64,000 bases of DNA, from the NCBI GenBank assembly GCA_017938765.1, contig JAGBAX010000003.1:62001-126000 (forward strand), in the 5' to 3' direction. The notes beneath the pieces are model-generated. The model was not told where the DNA came from. It did no database searches and worked only from the letters and a program-made list of their open reading frames with translations. Made by a program: the position numbers and the translations under genes. This DNA is from Alistipes sp. (lineage in GTDB: Bacteria > Bacteroidota > Bacteroidia > Bacteroidales > Rikenellaceae). Shown here piece after piece: positions 33,825 through 41,472 of the stretch; the first letter of the stretch is position 1; every line of letters starts with the position of its first letter.

Positions 33825-34216
33825 TGTATACCCTACAGCTAACAACATCGTACGCCGAGAATTGGCGATACAACATTATGGTCACCCTCAGCCTGCGCAA
33901 TAGCGCTGGCGAACAGATGGGCTACCACTCTGCGGAGGACTCTCCCCTACCCGTAGGTAGCAATAGTGACTCTGCCCCAGAGGGTTGGACACGCCGCCGC
34001 GAGATAAAAATAGAGTTCGGCGAGTGCCATAGCACCCGCTTCTATGTCTACTTCCTACCAAACTCCCTCCCTCAAACAAATACTTTGGCAGGATTTAAGA
34101 CCGACTTTGCCGTGCAGGTCAAAATCCTCAAAGGCACTGAGGAGGTGTTTACCGACAAACTTATGGTAAACTGCTTCGGTGGCTGCGGCAAGGAGTATGT
34201 GGTGCAGATTGCGTGA
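33824..34216 (+). CDS. Hypothetical protein, last gene of flavin-reductase operon
   Basis: 130 residues, no signal or membrane segment; beta-strand-rich with hydrophobic alternation (YNIMVTLSLRN, TRFYVYFLPN), two close cysteines in NCFGGCGKEY near the end. Start ATG overlaps the preceding stop (ATG in TAATG). Unknown function. Confidence 0.65.
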   Translation: MYTLQLTTSYAENWRYNIMVTLSLRNSAGEQMGYHSAEDSPLPVGSNSDSAPEGWTRRREIKIEFGECHSTRFYVYFLPNSLPQTNTLAGFKTDFAVQVKILKGTEEVFTDKLMVNCFGGCGKEYVVQIA

Positions 34217-34224
34217 CGCTGATA

Positions 34225-34598
34225 GTACCGAAGCTTTTTGAAAAAAGCATAGGAGTTGTTTTAACCCTCCTTACTTCGTTCTTTGTGGCTGTTTTTAGTT
34301 TTTGTCGCACAACCTCTTTGTCAAATAGTCCGCGCTATGTGACTGCAGAGTTTGCGCGCCAAATTCCAAAAAACATCTCACAAATAACATCGCAAGAAAG
34401 ATTAAAACCACTCCTGCCAAAAACTTTATGAAAAACTCCGTTTTTCTTCCGTGCTGATGCGGATTTAGGATAGCCTTGCGGCTATTACGACAAAAAATAG
34501 AGCCATTCACTTTCAAGCACGCTTGAGTGAGGCTCTATTTTTCATCGTACTCTCTGCGAGAGTTTCCCTAAATCCGAATAAACACGCTCAGACGAAGT
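34225..34598 (+). repeat. Structured repeat C, copy 1, interrupted
   Basis: Begins nine bases after the stop of the previous gene with GTACCGAAGCTTTTTG and ends with CAGACGAAGT, as in copy 2 (42879-43093). Inside: arms CGGATTTAGG / CCTAAATCCG, then GCTATTAC and a core hairpin AAAAATAGAGCC / GGCTCTATTTTT. Copy 2 has a different core sequence with the same pairing. A 165-bp insert separates the first block from the rest. Confidence 0.75.
34251..34415. mobile_element. 165-bp insert with terminal inverted repeats in repeat C1
   Basis: Ends AGGAGTTGTTTTAA (34251-34264) and TTAAAACCACTCCT (34402-34415) are inverted repeats with one mismatch. Copy 2 of repeat C lacks this segment. No open reading frame of note. 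Looks like a miniature inverted-repeat element; no target duplication is clear. Confidence 0.5.
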
Positions 34599-34660
34599 TC
34601 CGTCACTAAATTCTTTAACTTCCCTAACCTCCTTAAATTCTCTATTCTGCGTTAGCCAGC

Positions 34661-34831
34661 CAACGCCGCGATTAAGCCGAGAGCAACAGCGGTCGCACAC
34701 CGAAGGTGCAAAAGGCGAAGATTGAAAACGGGAGCTTGCTCACAGATTTTCAATTTCGCATTTTGAAGTGCTTGCACTGCGACTGATACTGCCGAGGCGG
34801 AGCGGTGAAGGGTTACCGCAGGTAAGCCAAC
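34661..34831 (+). repeat. Structured repeat A, copy 1
   Basis: Bounded by CAAC at both ends. GAGCCGAGAGC-like start, outer stem CGGTCGC/GCGACTG, hairpin CACC-gaa-GGTG, long central hairpin CAAAAGGCGAAGATTGAAAA / TTTTCAATTTCGCATTTTG, hairpin AGTGC-tt-GCACT, end TGCCGAGGCGGAGCGGTGAA. Nine bases from the glpC stop. About 80 % identical to copy 2 by eye. Confidence 0.75.
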
Positions 34832-34864
34832 GGCTAATGGCTAATGGCCAATAGCTAAGGCTAA
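34831..34864. repeat. Minisatellite D running into the glpC 3' end
   Basis: CGGCTAATGGCTAATGGCC... The last residues of GlpC (LALAIGH) and its TAG stop are encoded inside this repeat, read on the minus strand. Confidence 0.7.
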
Positions 34865-36052
34865 TATCTCTATCGGATGCAACACCTTCTTGGTGGTTGA
34901 CATCTCAATCTGCCACTTACAAGTCTCGCAGTCGGTAGCGACATAGTCGCACTCTGAAGCCTCAATAGCGGCAAAGAGTGGTGCGCCGATAGCCTGTGAG
35001 GTCTCGTAGTTCTCCTTCTTAAAGCCGTAAGTACCAGCGATACCGCAGCACTGCGAGTCAAGCTTTACAAACTCTACATTTGGTATAAGTTTCAGTAGCT
35101 CAATAGAATACGGAGTCCAGCCCATACGCTCAAGGTGGCAAGGACTATGGTATGCCACGCGGATACGAGGTGCATCAGGGTTGAATGCAAGGGTATGATT
35201 GCCGTCGCAGAGCAGGTTATAGATAAACTTGGTTGCAAGGTCAATGCCTTCACGAATATCTCTATTATCAAAACCCAGAAGGTGCTCGTACTCATCACGC
35301 AAAGTAAAGGTACAGGTAGAGGATGTCGCCACAACTGGCAGAGACTTCTCTACAACAGCCTTACGGATAGAGTTGATATTTGTCTGCGCCTGCTTCTTTG
35401 CCTTCTCAATAAAGCCATTAGAGATAAGTGCCACGCCGCAGCACTTCTCCTTATCAAGCAGCTGCACGCCATATCCCAGCGCATTCATAACCTTAACAAA
35501 GGCCTTGCCCAGTGGTGGGTTGTTATAGTTTACATAGCAACCATGAAAGTATGCCACCTGCTTTGTAAACTGAGCCTGAACTTTACGCTGCTTGCGCATC
35601 CAACCCTCAAAAGTACCAAAGGCGTACTTAGGGAAGATTCGGCGGTGGTCAATATTCATCACACCCTCAACAATATGTCTTACAGGCTTAAGACCGAGCG
35701 TTGCATTAACAACTGGAGAGACAAGCGTTGCCATAGAGCCGACAAGGTCTGTATTGGCAAGTGTAAACTCACGAAGACCTGGCTTCTTCTTACTATGCTT
35801 GATACGCGCACTCTGGATAATGTCGCCAATGCGCACATCCGATGGGCAAGCCACCTCGCAACGCTTGCAATTTAGACACATCGCCAGACTTTCGTCATAG
35901 AAGAGTGGACTCTTCATTCTCAGGCGCTCGCCATCAGGGCCGGCCTGCTTTGGTCCTGGATAGAGCGGATTTACCGCCGCCACAGGGCAGTAGACTGTAC
36001 AAACGGTACACTTGGTACACTGCTCAAGATTATTTTCGCTATACTGATACAT
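34841..36052 (-). CDS. glpC: Anaerobic glycerol-3-phosphate dehydrogenase subunit C
   Basis: 403 residues. Membrane-associated iron-sulfur subunit passing electrons from GlpAB to menaquinone. Two [4Fe-4S] motifs near the N-terminus (CTKCTVCTVYCP; CLNCKRCEVACP) and two CCG heterodisulfide-type domains (CCGVALIS, CCGIAGTYG). The final residues derive from repeat D. Third gene of glpABC, 4 bp after glpB. Confidence 0.93.
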   Translation of the reverse strand: MYQYSENNLEQCTKCTVCTVYCPVAAVNPLYPGPKQAGPDGERLRMKSPLFYDESLAMCLNCKRCEVACPSDVRIGDIIQSARIKHSKKKPGLREFTLANTDLVGSMATLVSPVVNATLGLKPVRHIVEGVMNIDHRRIFPKYAFGTFEGWMRKQRKVQAQFTKQVAYFHGCYVNYNNPPLGKAFVKVMNALGYGVQLLDKEKCCGVALISNGFIEKAKKQAQTNINSIRKAVVEKSLPVVATSSTCTFTLRDEYEHLLGFDNRDIREGIDLATKFIYNLLCDGNHTLAFNPDAPRIRVAYHSPCHLERMGWTPYSIELLKLIPNVEFVKLDSQCCGIAGTYGFKKENYETSQAIGAPLFAAIEASECDYVATDCETCKWQIEMSTTKKVLHPIEILALAIGH

Positions 36053-36056
36053 TGCT

Positions 36057-37271
36057 CTATCTGTTTATAATATCATCTGCCACTTTAAGCGCCGAGAGCA
36101 TCGCCACACCAGCGCCACAACCCTCTTTTACTGGATTATATCCCGCAAGAACAGCTCCACAGGCGTATAGATTCTCTATAGCCACACCGTTCTTAACAGC
36201 CTTGAAAGTATTATCCACAACTACGCCGCAACTCATAAATGGCTGCGCCTCAAAAATGTTGCGTGTGGTATATCCGCTCTCTGGAGTAACTGTATCAAGA
36301 CCAAACAGAGCCTCATCAATACGCTTACCGTCACCCTTCAATCCGCCACCGATAAAACTTCCTGAGGCGAGCACAAAGTCCTCTGCTGTAAGCGTCACGC
36401 CCTTATTTGTTGTGATAGATACTACTCTACCATCCTCCATAGCATAGCTATTTGCTGTGTGTGCCATAAATATTGTTCCGCCCATTGACTCAAAGGCCCT
36501 TTTAAGCGCACGCTCCGCCTTAACACCCTCAACAGATGGTGGAAGAGTAGGCACGGTAAGAATCTCGCGCTCTACCATTCGCTCCAATCGTGTGCGAACA
36601 TCTGGCGCATCAAAGCCCAACACTGCCGGCATAATTACCACCTCGGCACTACCCACCTGGCGAGAGATGATTGTTGCCAAGGCTCTGATATTCTCCTCCT
36701 TATCAAGCGCACGAGCGACAGAGACAGAGCGCATCTCTGTAGGGTTGTTGCGACGAACTGTCAGCTCTGGAAGAGCAAAGGCATGTGTAGTAACCTCAAC
36801 ACCCATATCCTGAAGGTGATCAACAACAAACTGCGTGTAGAAGTCCAAAAATCCCTCTGGATAGACAATAGCGGCACTCTTAAAGTCAACACCCACGCCA
36901 TCCTTACTTGTCAGCATACCCTCCATCGAGAGCCAGCACTCACGCCACTTACCCATTGGAGTTATAATATAGTGAGGCTGCTCAGCACTACCCACTGTAG
37001 CAATGCCTGCAATATTTAGAATCTCGGTTGCGCGAGAAGTAAGTTGCTCAAAATTATCCTCACCAATCTTTGAGTATGGATGCTCTGCTCCAAGAGCCGC
37101 AATAGCCTCTAAAGCTCGCTTGGCATTATATAGTCCAAAGCTGCACGATGAGAAGTGCAGTGAGCTGTGTCCTGTAGCCACCAGCGCCACCTTTTTACCT
37201 GCACGAGCAACCTCAATGCCACACATCAGCGCGGAGAGTCCACCGCCAATAATTACTGTATCGTATCTCAT
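36057..37271 (-). CDS. glpB: Anaerobic glycerol-3-phosphate dehydrogenase subunit B
   Basis: 404 residues. FAD subunit; Rossmann motif IIGGGLSALMCGIEVARAG at the N-terminus, VLASGSFIGGGL near 305 and C-terminal AGYNPVKEGCGAGVAMLSAL closing the FAD site. Works with GlpA and GlpC to oxidise glycerol-3-phosphate to DHAP under anaerobic conditions. Two-base gap to glpA. Confidence 0.93.
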   Translation of the reverse strand: MRYDTVIIGGGLSALMCGIEVARAGKKVALVATGHSSLHFSSCSFGLYNAKRALEAIAALGAEHPYSKIGEDNFEQLTSRATEILNIAGIATVGSAEQPHYIITPMGKWRECWLSMEGMLTSKDGVGVDFKSAAIVYPEGFLDFYTQFVVDHLQDMGVEVTTHAFALPELTVRRNNPTEMRSVSVARALDKEENIRALATIISRQVGSAEVVIMPAVLGFDAPDVRTRLERMVEREILTVPTLPPSVEGVKAERALKRAFESMGGTIFMAHTANSYAMEDGRVVSITTNKGVTLTAEDFVLASGSFIGGGLKGDGKRIDEALFGLDTVTPESGYTTRNIFEAQPFMSCGVVVDNTFKAVKNGVAIENLYACGAVLAGYNPVKEGCGAGVAMLSALKVADDIINR

Positions 37272-37273
37272 CG

Positions 37274-38884
37274 TTACTCCTTCTGATTTTTGTTAGACAA
37301 ATCGCACACACCATCATAAATCCAGCTCAGCAGCTCGCCCTCACGCAGAGTATCACCCCACGCAACAGATGACATACCCTTCCAACGCTCTGTGATAAAA
37401 CTCTGAAGGTCTGCCTTAGCCTTTGCTGAACAGCTCTTGCCAGTACCAGCCATAACTGCCGCCGCACGAGAGGCACACAGAGAGCCTTGACAAGTTCCCA
37501 TACCCATATGAGTACGACGACGAAGGTCAATTAAGTTGTTCACATTAAGCTCATTTACAGCATACTCAACCTCGCCCACAGAGACCTGCTCACACTCGCA
37601 GACAAGCGCACGCTTAGCAGCCGTAGAGCTATCTATATTCTCAGCCTTGCTTCCGTGACGATAAAAAGCCGAGCTCTTCGCACCGACACTGGAGACTGCT
37701 GTGCGCTTACAGTCTTCAAGTGATGATAACGATCCAGGCAGAAGAGTCTCGGCTGTTGTACATCTTTTATCAATACCAAGCTTCTTGCAGATAAGGTCTA
37801 CGGTCCACTCCGCCATAAGACGATATGTCATCAGCTTACCGCCCGTAATTGTCACAAAGCCCTCCACACCATCACGCGTAGCGTGGTCAAGCACGACAAT
37901 ACCTCGGCTGACACTTCGTCCGCTCGGATCATCATCCGAAGCTACGAGTGGACGCACTCCAGCATATGCACGAAGCACACGTGTATAACGCAATGCTGGC
38001 GCAAGCATACTTCCCTCACGAAGCAGCAGCTCCACCTCCTCTGGTGTAACATACATATCGTCACACTGGTCAAACGGCACCTTGCTTGATGTAGTTCCGA
38101 TAACAGTAATATTATCTCCAGGCACAAGGATATCCGCATCGGCAGGCTTGCGACAACGGTTAATTACTACATTATTCACACGATGACCAAAGACAAGCAG
38201 CGCTCCCTTTGCAGGTAGCATATTAATGGTAACACCCGCCTTTGCAGCAAGGTCACGACCCCAAATACCACAAGCGTTTACGGTAATCTGTGCGCGATAC
38301 TCGCTCTTTTCGCCCGTAATAGTGTTAGTAGCCTTTACGCCCACTACCCTGCCGTTTTCAATAATCAACTCATCTACACGAGTGTAAGTCAGCACCTTAG
38401 CGCCATGTAGACGAGCATCCATAATATTGGCTGCCGTAAGACGGAATGGGTCTACCGAGCCATCTGGCACCTTTACAGCACCTATCAGCGCTGGATTTAC
38501 TGACGGCTCAAGAAGCAGAGCCTCTTTAGGGTCAATAGCCTCAGCCGAGATACCTGCGGCAAGACACGACTCAATAAATTTCTTCTGGAAATCCAGACCA
38601 TCCTCAGGCAGTGAGATAAAAATACCGCCCGTCTCCTCCACGCAATGTGAAGCTATACGGCGCAAAATCATATTCTCACGGATACACTCCTCTGCACTCT
38701 CGCGGTCATTCACCGCATAACGAGCACCTGAGTGCAACAGACCGTGATTGCGACCTGTAGCGCCTGTAGCAATGTCGTGCCTCTCTATAAGCAACGCCTT
38801 GATACCTCTGAGCGCACAGTCACGCGCAACGCCCGCACCCGTAGCTCCTCCACCAATAATAATTACATCGTACTCTCTGTTCAT
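37274..38884 (-). CDS. glpA: Anaerobic glycerol-3-phosphate dehydrogenase subunit A
   Basis: 536 residues. FAD-dependent catalytic subunit: IIGGGATGAGVARDCALRG, ATGRNHGLLHSGARYAV; C-terminal [2Fe-2S]-like BFD domain with CECEQVSVGE and CQGSLC cysteines. First gene of glpABC. Its leader has the palindrome CAATCCC/GGGATTG (38901-38921), a possible operator. Confidence 0.94.
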   Translation of the reverse strand: MNREYDVIIIGGGATGAGVARDCALRGIKALLIERHDIATGATGRNHGLLHSGARYAVNDRESAEECIRENMILRRIASHCVEETGGIFISLPEDGLDFQKKFIESCLAAGISAEAIDPKEALLLEPSVNPALIGAVKVPDGSVDPFRLTAANIMDARLHGAKVLTYTRVDELIIENGRVVGVKATNTITGEKSEYRAQITVNACGIWGRDLAAKAGVTINMLPAKGALLVFGHRVNNVVINRCRKPADADILVPGDNITVIGTTSSKVPFDQCDDMYVTPEEVELLLREGSMLAPALRYTRVLRAYAGVRPLVASDDDPSGRSVSRGIVVLDHATRDGVEGFVTITGGKLMTYRLMAEWTVDLICKKLGIDKRCTTAETLLPGSLSSLEDCKRTAVSSVGAKSSAFYRHGSKAENIDSSTAAKRALVCECEQVSVGEVEYAVNELNVNNLIDLRRRTHMGMGTCQGSLCASRAAAVMAGTGKSCSAKAKADLQSFITERWKGMSSVAWGDTLREGELLSWIYDGVCDLSNKNQKE

Positions 38885-38900
38885 CGTAGTAATGTGTGCT

Positions 38901-38935
38901 CAATCCCTAACATTGGGATTGTCGCCACAAAGTTA
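38901..38935 (-). promoter_or_regulatory. glpA promoter and palindrome
   Basis: Minus-strand TAACTTTG (38935-38928); 17-37 bp before glpA, CAATCCC-taacatt-GGGATTG (38901-38921) makes a perfect 7-bp inverted repeat in the leader. Could be a regulator site or an RNA hairpin. Confidence 0.5.
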
Positions 38936-39088
38936 CAACAAAAACAAACACAAAAAAAGCAAAAAGAAAAATTTTTTTCGTATTTCAACAAGAAAAAGGA
39001 AAGAAAAGTAAACATACACAGAGAAAACTAACCCAAACATCTATCTTTTCGTTTCCTTTTTCAACAAAAAGATAGTATAGAGCACAAA

Positions 39089-39123
39089 AAACAGAGTAGC
39101 TATCAAAAATAACTACTCTGTTT
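39089..39123. terminator. Hairpin with A/T flanks
   Basis: AAACAGAGTAG and CTACTCTGTTT, perfect 11-bp stem, 13-base loop. It lies just before repeat B copy 1 in the 800-bp glpA-yqaA gap. Confidence 0.6.
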
Positions 39124-39130
39124 GCCTATA

Positions 39131-39217
39131 GATATAAACAAAAAAAATGAGGTCTTCGGGGTATTCGATTCTCTGAAAGAGCACCTTTCAGGAATCTTAG
39201 CAGAACCCTTTGTTCTG
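39131..39217 (+). repeat. Repeat B, copy 1
   Basis: Shares 60 bases with copy 2, starting AAAAAATGAGGTCTTCGGGG and including hairpin GATTC.CTGAAAG-agcac-CTTTCAG.GAATC. It ends in hairpin GCAGAAC-ccttt-GTTCTGC, which differs from copy 2 by paired changes. Confidence 0.75.
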
Positions 39218-39390
39218 CAACGCTGCGATTGAGCCGAGAGCAGTGACAGTCGCACACCGAAGGTGCAAAATGCGAAAATTGAAAGCGGGAACTTGTTCAC
39301 GATATTTCAATTTCGCATTTTGTGTGGTGTTTACACCGCGACTGACATTGCCGAGGCGTAGCAGTGAAGGGTCACCGCAGGTGAGCCAAC
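39218..39390 (+). repeat. Structured repeat A, copy 2, sitting in repeat B
   Basis: Flanked by CAAC (39218-39221 and 39387-39390). Outer stem CAGTCGC/GCGACTG, hairpin CACC-gaa-GGTG, perfect long arm CAAAATGCGAAAATTGAAA / TTTCAATTTCGCATTTTG, hairpin GGTG-ttta-CACC, end TGCCGAGGCG. After it B continues with CGCCGATTTC, as in copy 2 of B without the insert. Confidence 0.75.
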
Positions 39391-39415
39391 CGCCGATTTC
39401 ACTCCGTATCTCTTG

Positions 39416-39517
39416 CAGATATATACAAAAAAATGAGGTCTTCGGGGTATTCGATTCTCTGAAAGAGCACCTTTCAGGAATCTTAGCAAGGCCCTCTGCC
39501 TTGCAACCGCCGATTTC
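39416..39517 (+). repeat. Repeat B, copy 2 (without A)
   Basis: Same 60-base core as copy 1; distal hairpin GCAAGGC-cctct-GCCTTGC instead of GCAGAAC/GTTCTGC. Then CAAC directly followed by CGCCGATTTC, matching the right side of the A insertion. Confidence 0.75.
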
Positions 39518-39684
39518 CTCAACCAACCTAAAACTACTAACCTAAAATGAACCTTAAAACTTCACTGCAAAGATAAGGGCTTTTTTTGAACTGTGCAAGA
39601 GTTTTATTAAAAATTTTCAATAATTTTTTCATTTTTCTTAACAACTGCCTTCTATACCTATATTTATATAGAGAGGAGAGGCGA

Positions 39685-40131
39685 TTACAGCATCTGAAAA
39701 ACATAGACCACATAGTACCAAGCGACAAAACGGGCAGCCTTACCGATAAGCATCCATATCATTGCTGGCAAAAATTTGACGCGATAAAATCCGAGCGCCA
39801 CAGCAAAGACATCTCCCACAAAGGGCACCCACGAGAGCAGAGCTATAGGCGCGCCAAAGCGGTCTATCTTCGCCTTCTGTTTCTCAAGACTCTCGCGGCT
39901 CACATGTAGTTTTTCAATCCACCCCCACTTTCCAAGTCTGCCGATTCCATAACTTGTCGCGCCGCCAATCCAGTTGCCAAGCGTAGCTACAATAATCGCC
40001 GACCAAGGCTCAATGCCCGCCGCCAATAGTCCCACAAGGAGCACATCGGCACTAAACGGCACAACCGTCGCCGCCAAAAAAGAGCCTATAAACAGGCCAA
40101 TAAGACCATATTCCAATAAAAATTCCAACAT
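39685..40131 (-). CDS. YqaA/DedA-like VTT-domain membrane protein
   Basis: 148 residues, four membrane helices. SNARE-associated (VTT) fold: FLAATVVPFSADVLLVGLLAAG, LGNWIGGATSYGIGRLGK, WVPFVGDVFAVALGF. Family members scramble or flip lipids or affect membrane homeostasis; YqaA subgroup is uncharacterised. Alone between repeats. Family sure, function open. Confidence 0.85.
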   Translation of the reverse strand: MLEFLLEYGLIGLFIGSFLAATVVPFSADVLLVGLLAAGIEPWSAIIVATLGNWIGGATSYGIGRLGKWGWIEKLHVSRESLEKQKAKIDRFGAPIALLSWVPFVGDVFAVALGFYRVKFLPAMIWMLIGKAARFVAWYYVVYVFQML

Positions 40132-40155
40132 AATTTAAGAGTACAGATAATTTTC

Positions 40156-40235
40156 TACTCCCTAATTTCACTAATCTCCTCAATTTCCTTAACAGCCAAT
40201 GACTGATTTACAACACTCGGAGACAGCTCAGCAAT
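40156..40235. repeat. Pyrimidine-rich repeat and partial E duplicate
   Basis: CTCCCTAATTTCACTAATCTCC type sequence resembles 34601-34645 (TTCCCTAACCTCCTTAAATTC). It is followed by CTGATTTACAACACTCGG, a partial duplicate of the arm in E copy 3 at 40250. Confidence 0.5.
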
Positions 40236-40357
40236 TTGCTATTTTAACGCTGATTTACAACGCTCGGCTAAGAACACCTGCGAAGGATAGTATCAAAACA
40301 TACAGCCGAGCAGGTGTTTTTAGTTAGCGGCAGTAAATCAGCGAATAAAATAGTAAA
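40236..40357. repeat. Structured repeat E, copy 3, abutting repressor stop
   Basis: Outer arms GCTATTTTAACGCTGATTTAC / GTAAATCAGCGAATAAAATAG; CGCT/AGCG; AACACCTG/CAGGTGTT; core GGATAGTAT-caaaac-ATACAGCC, where GTAT/ATAC replaces the GTAC/GTAC of the other copies. The last base touches the repressor stop codon on the minus strand. Confidence 0.75.
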
Positions 40358-41032
40358 CTAACGAATTGAGTTCATACGAATAGAAGCCTTCACAAGTGCT
40401 ATTGCGCGAATCTTATCCACTGAAACATCCTTATCGGCGTGGTGCTGATTTTGGCTAACGAGGCGGACATAGCCGTCACGCTCGGCCTTCTGAACATACT
40501 TGACGGTGATGTACTCCTCGCCATTGATATCAATAGAGAGCAGGTACATATCGCCCCAAAAGACATCCTCAATGCTCTGCAACTGCTTGTAAAGGACAAT
40601 ATCACCACTCTTGAGAAGAGGATACATTGAGTCGCCCACAACATAAATTGCACCGTCACACTTCGGAAGATTAGGGATGTGGATAAAGTTCACAGGCTCC
40701 ACGCTCATATGGTCCGCAAATAGGGGCACAAGACCCGCCGTACCCTCTATAGAGTAGAGCGGCACTGACTGCATCGGCAGCGAATTGTCCGTCTTAAGCT
40801 TAAAGGCTTTAACAAGCGCAGGGTCGGCATTGAACATTTCGCCCTCACCGCTCTCCAGCCACTCCGGAGAAACATTAAATTCTTGAACAAGAATACCCTT
40901 GTTTCTATTGGACAATCTCGCCTTGCCAGTCTCAATCATTGAGAGCGCAGTCTTGCCTACACCAAGTCGCTGAGCCAGTTGCTCTTGCGTCATACCGAGG
41001 GTTTTGCGTATAAGTTTTAACCTCTGTCCCAT
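40358..41032 (-). CDS. LexA/CI-like repressor: HTH + S24 self-cleaving domain
   Basis: 224 residues. N-terminal XRE helix-turn-helix (about 5-58, MTQEQLAQRLGVGKTALSMIE). S24 peptidase domain with Ala99-Gly100 cleavage site (EGTAGLVPLF), catalytic Ser135 in VVGDSMYPLLKSGD and Lys178 in YITVKYV: all parts for RecA-stimulated self-cleavage seem intact. Divergent from the small gene and terminase; a perfect 19-bp palindrome lies between them. Suggests a damage-inducible switch as in temperate phages. No integrase or structural genes adjoin. Confidence 0.9.
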   Translation of the reverse strand: MGQRLKLIRKTLGMTQEQLAQRLGVGKTALSMIETGKARLSNRNKGILVQEFNVSPEWLESGEGEMFNADPALVKAFKLKTDNSLPMQSVPLYSIEGTAGLVPLFADHMSVEPVNFIHIPNLPKCDGAIYVVGDSMYPLLKSGDIVLYKQLQSIEDVFWGDMYLLSIDINGEEYITVKYVQKAERDGYVRLVSQNQHHADKDVSVDKIRAIALVKASIRMNSIR

Positions 41033-41098
41033 AAAATACTATGATTAATTATTATACAAATATTGAACTTTTTAAGTACAATTTTCAGATTTTGATTA

Positions 41099-41129
41099 TA
41101 TCTTTGCACAAAGATAAATCATTTATCTT
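41099..41129 (+). promoter_or_regulatory. Promoter and 19-bp operator of the terminase cassette
   Basis: TATCTTTG (41099-41106) reads to the right; CAAAGATA (41109-41116) is the same box for the leftward repressor gene. AAGATAAAT-C-ATTTATCTT (41111-41129) is a perfect palindrome covering the start region of both transcripts, placed for a repressor dimer. Confidence 0.65.
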
Positions 41130-41178
41130 GAAAATGCAAATAATTATCAAAATTTAACACACTACAATATAAAAAGTT

Positions 41179-41472
41179 ATGAAGAGCATTTACACTATTA
41201 CTAAAGGTTGCTACCGCGATATTGCGGAGCAGATAGCCCAGAGGATAGGCTCTGGATGCTATCTAAACGGTGTCTTCTACAGCGACAGCCCACGCGGAAG
41301 AGACTGTCTGGAGGCGAGTTTGATTATCTATCGCGATTCAAAGAGTGGACTGATTGTGGATATTGAACCCATCTGGTGGGACAGCTACACAATTATTGAA
41401 CAGGAGGAGGGCGAACAAAAGCTGATGATTAACGATTTTGATTTCTCAAGGTTAAAGGAGGAGCTGCTATGA
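41179..41472 (+). CDS. Small protein upstream of terminase
   Basis: 97 residues, no signal peptide or membrane segment. Alpha/beta pattern (TITKGCYRDIAEQIAQRIGSG, ASLIIYRDS), acidic C-terminus. Overlaps the terminase start by 4 bases (ATGA), so translationally coupled. Position recalls a small terminase subunit or a phage regulatory protein, but no HTH is visible. Function unknown. Confidence 0.7.
   Translation: MKSIYTITKGCYRDIAEQIAQRIGSGCYLNGVFYSDSPRGRDCLEASLIIYRDSKSGLIVDIEPIWWDSYTIIEQEEGEQKLMINDFDFSRLKEELL

Noticed and set aside
34213..34516. Two 72-73-codon frames
   Set aside because: Run through repeat C1 and its insert; no signal, no family pattern.
39131..39517. CRISPR array
   Set aside because: Only two non-identical repeat units with a 170-bp element between; no spacers of constant length, no cas genes.
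39103..39545. Several 60-110-codon frames on both strands
   Set aside because: All lie in repeats A and B; similar peptides from both copies arise because the DNA is repeated.
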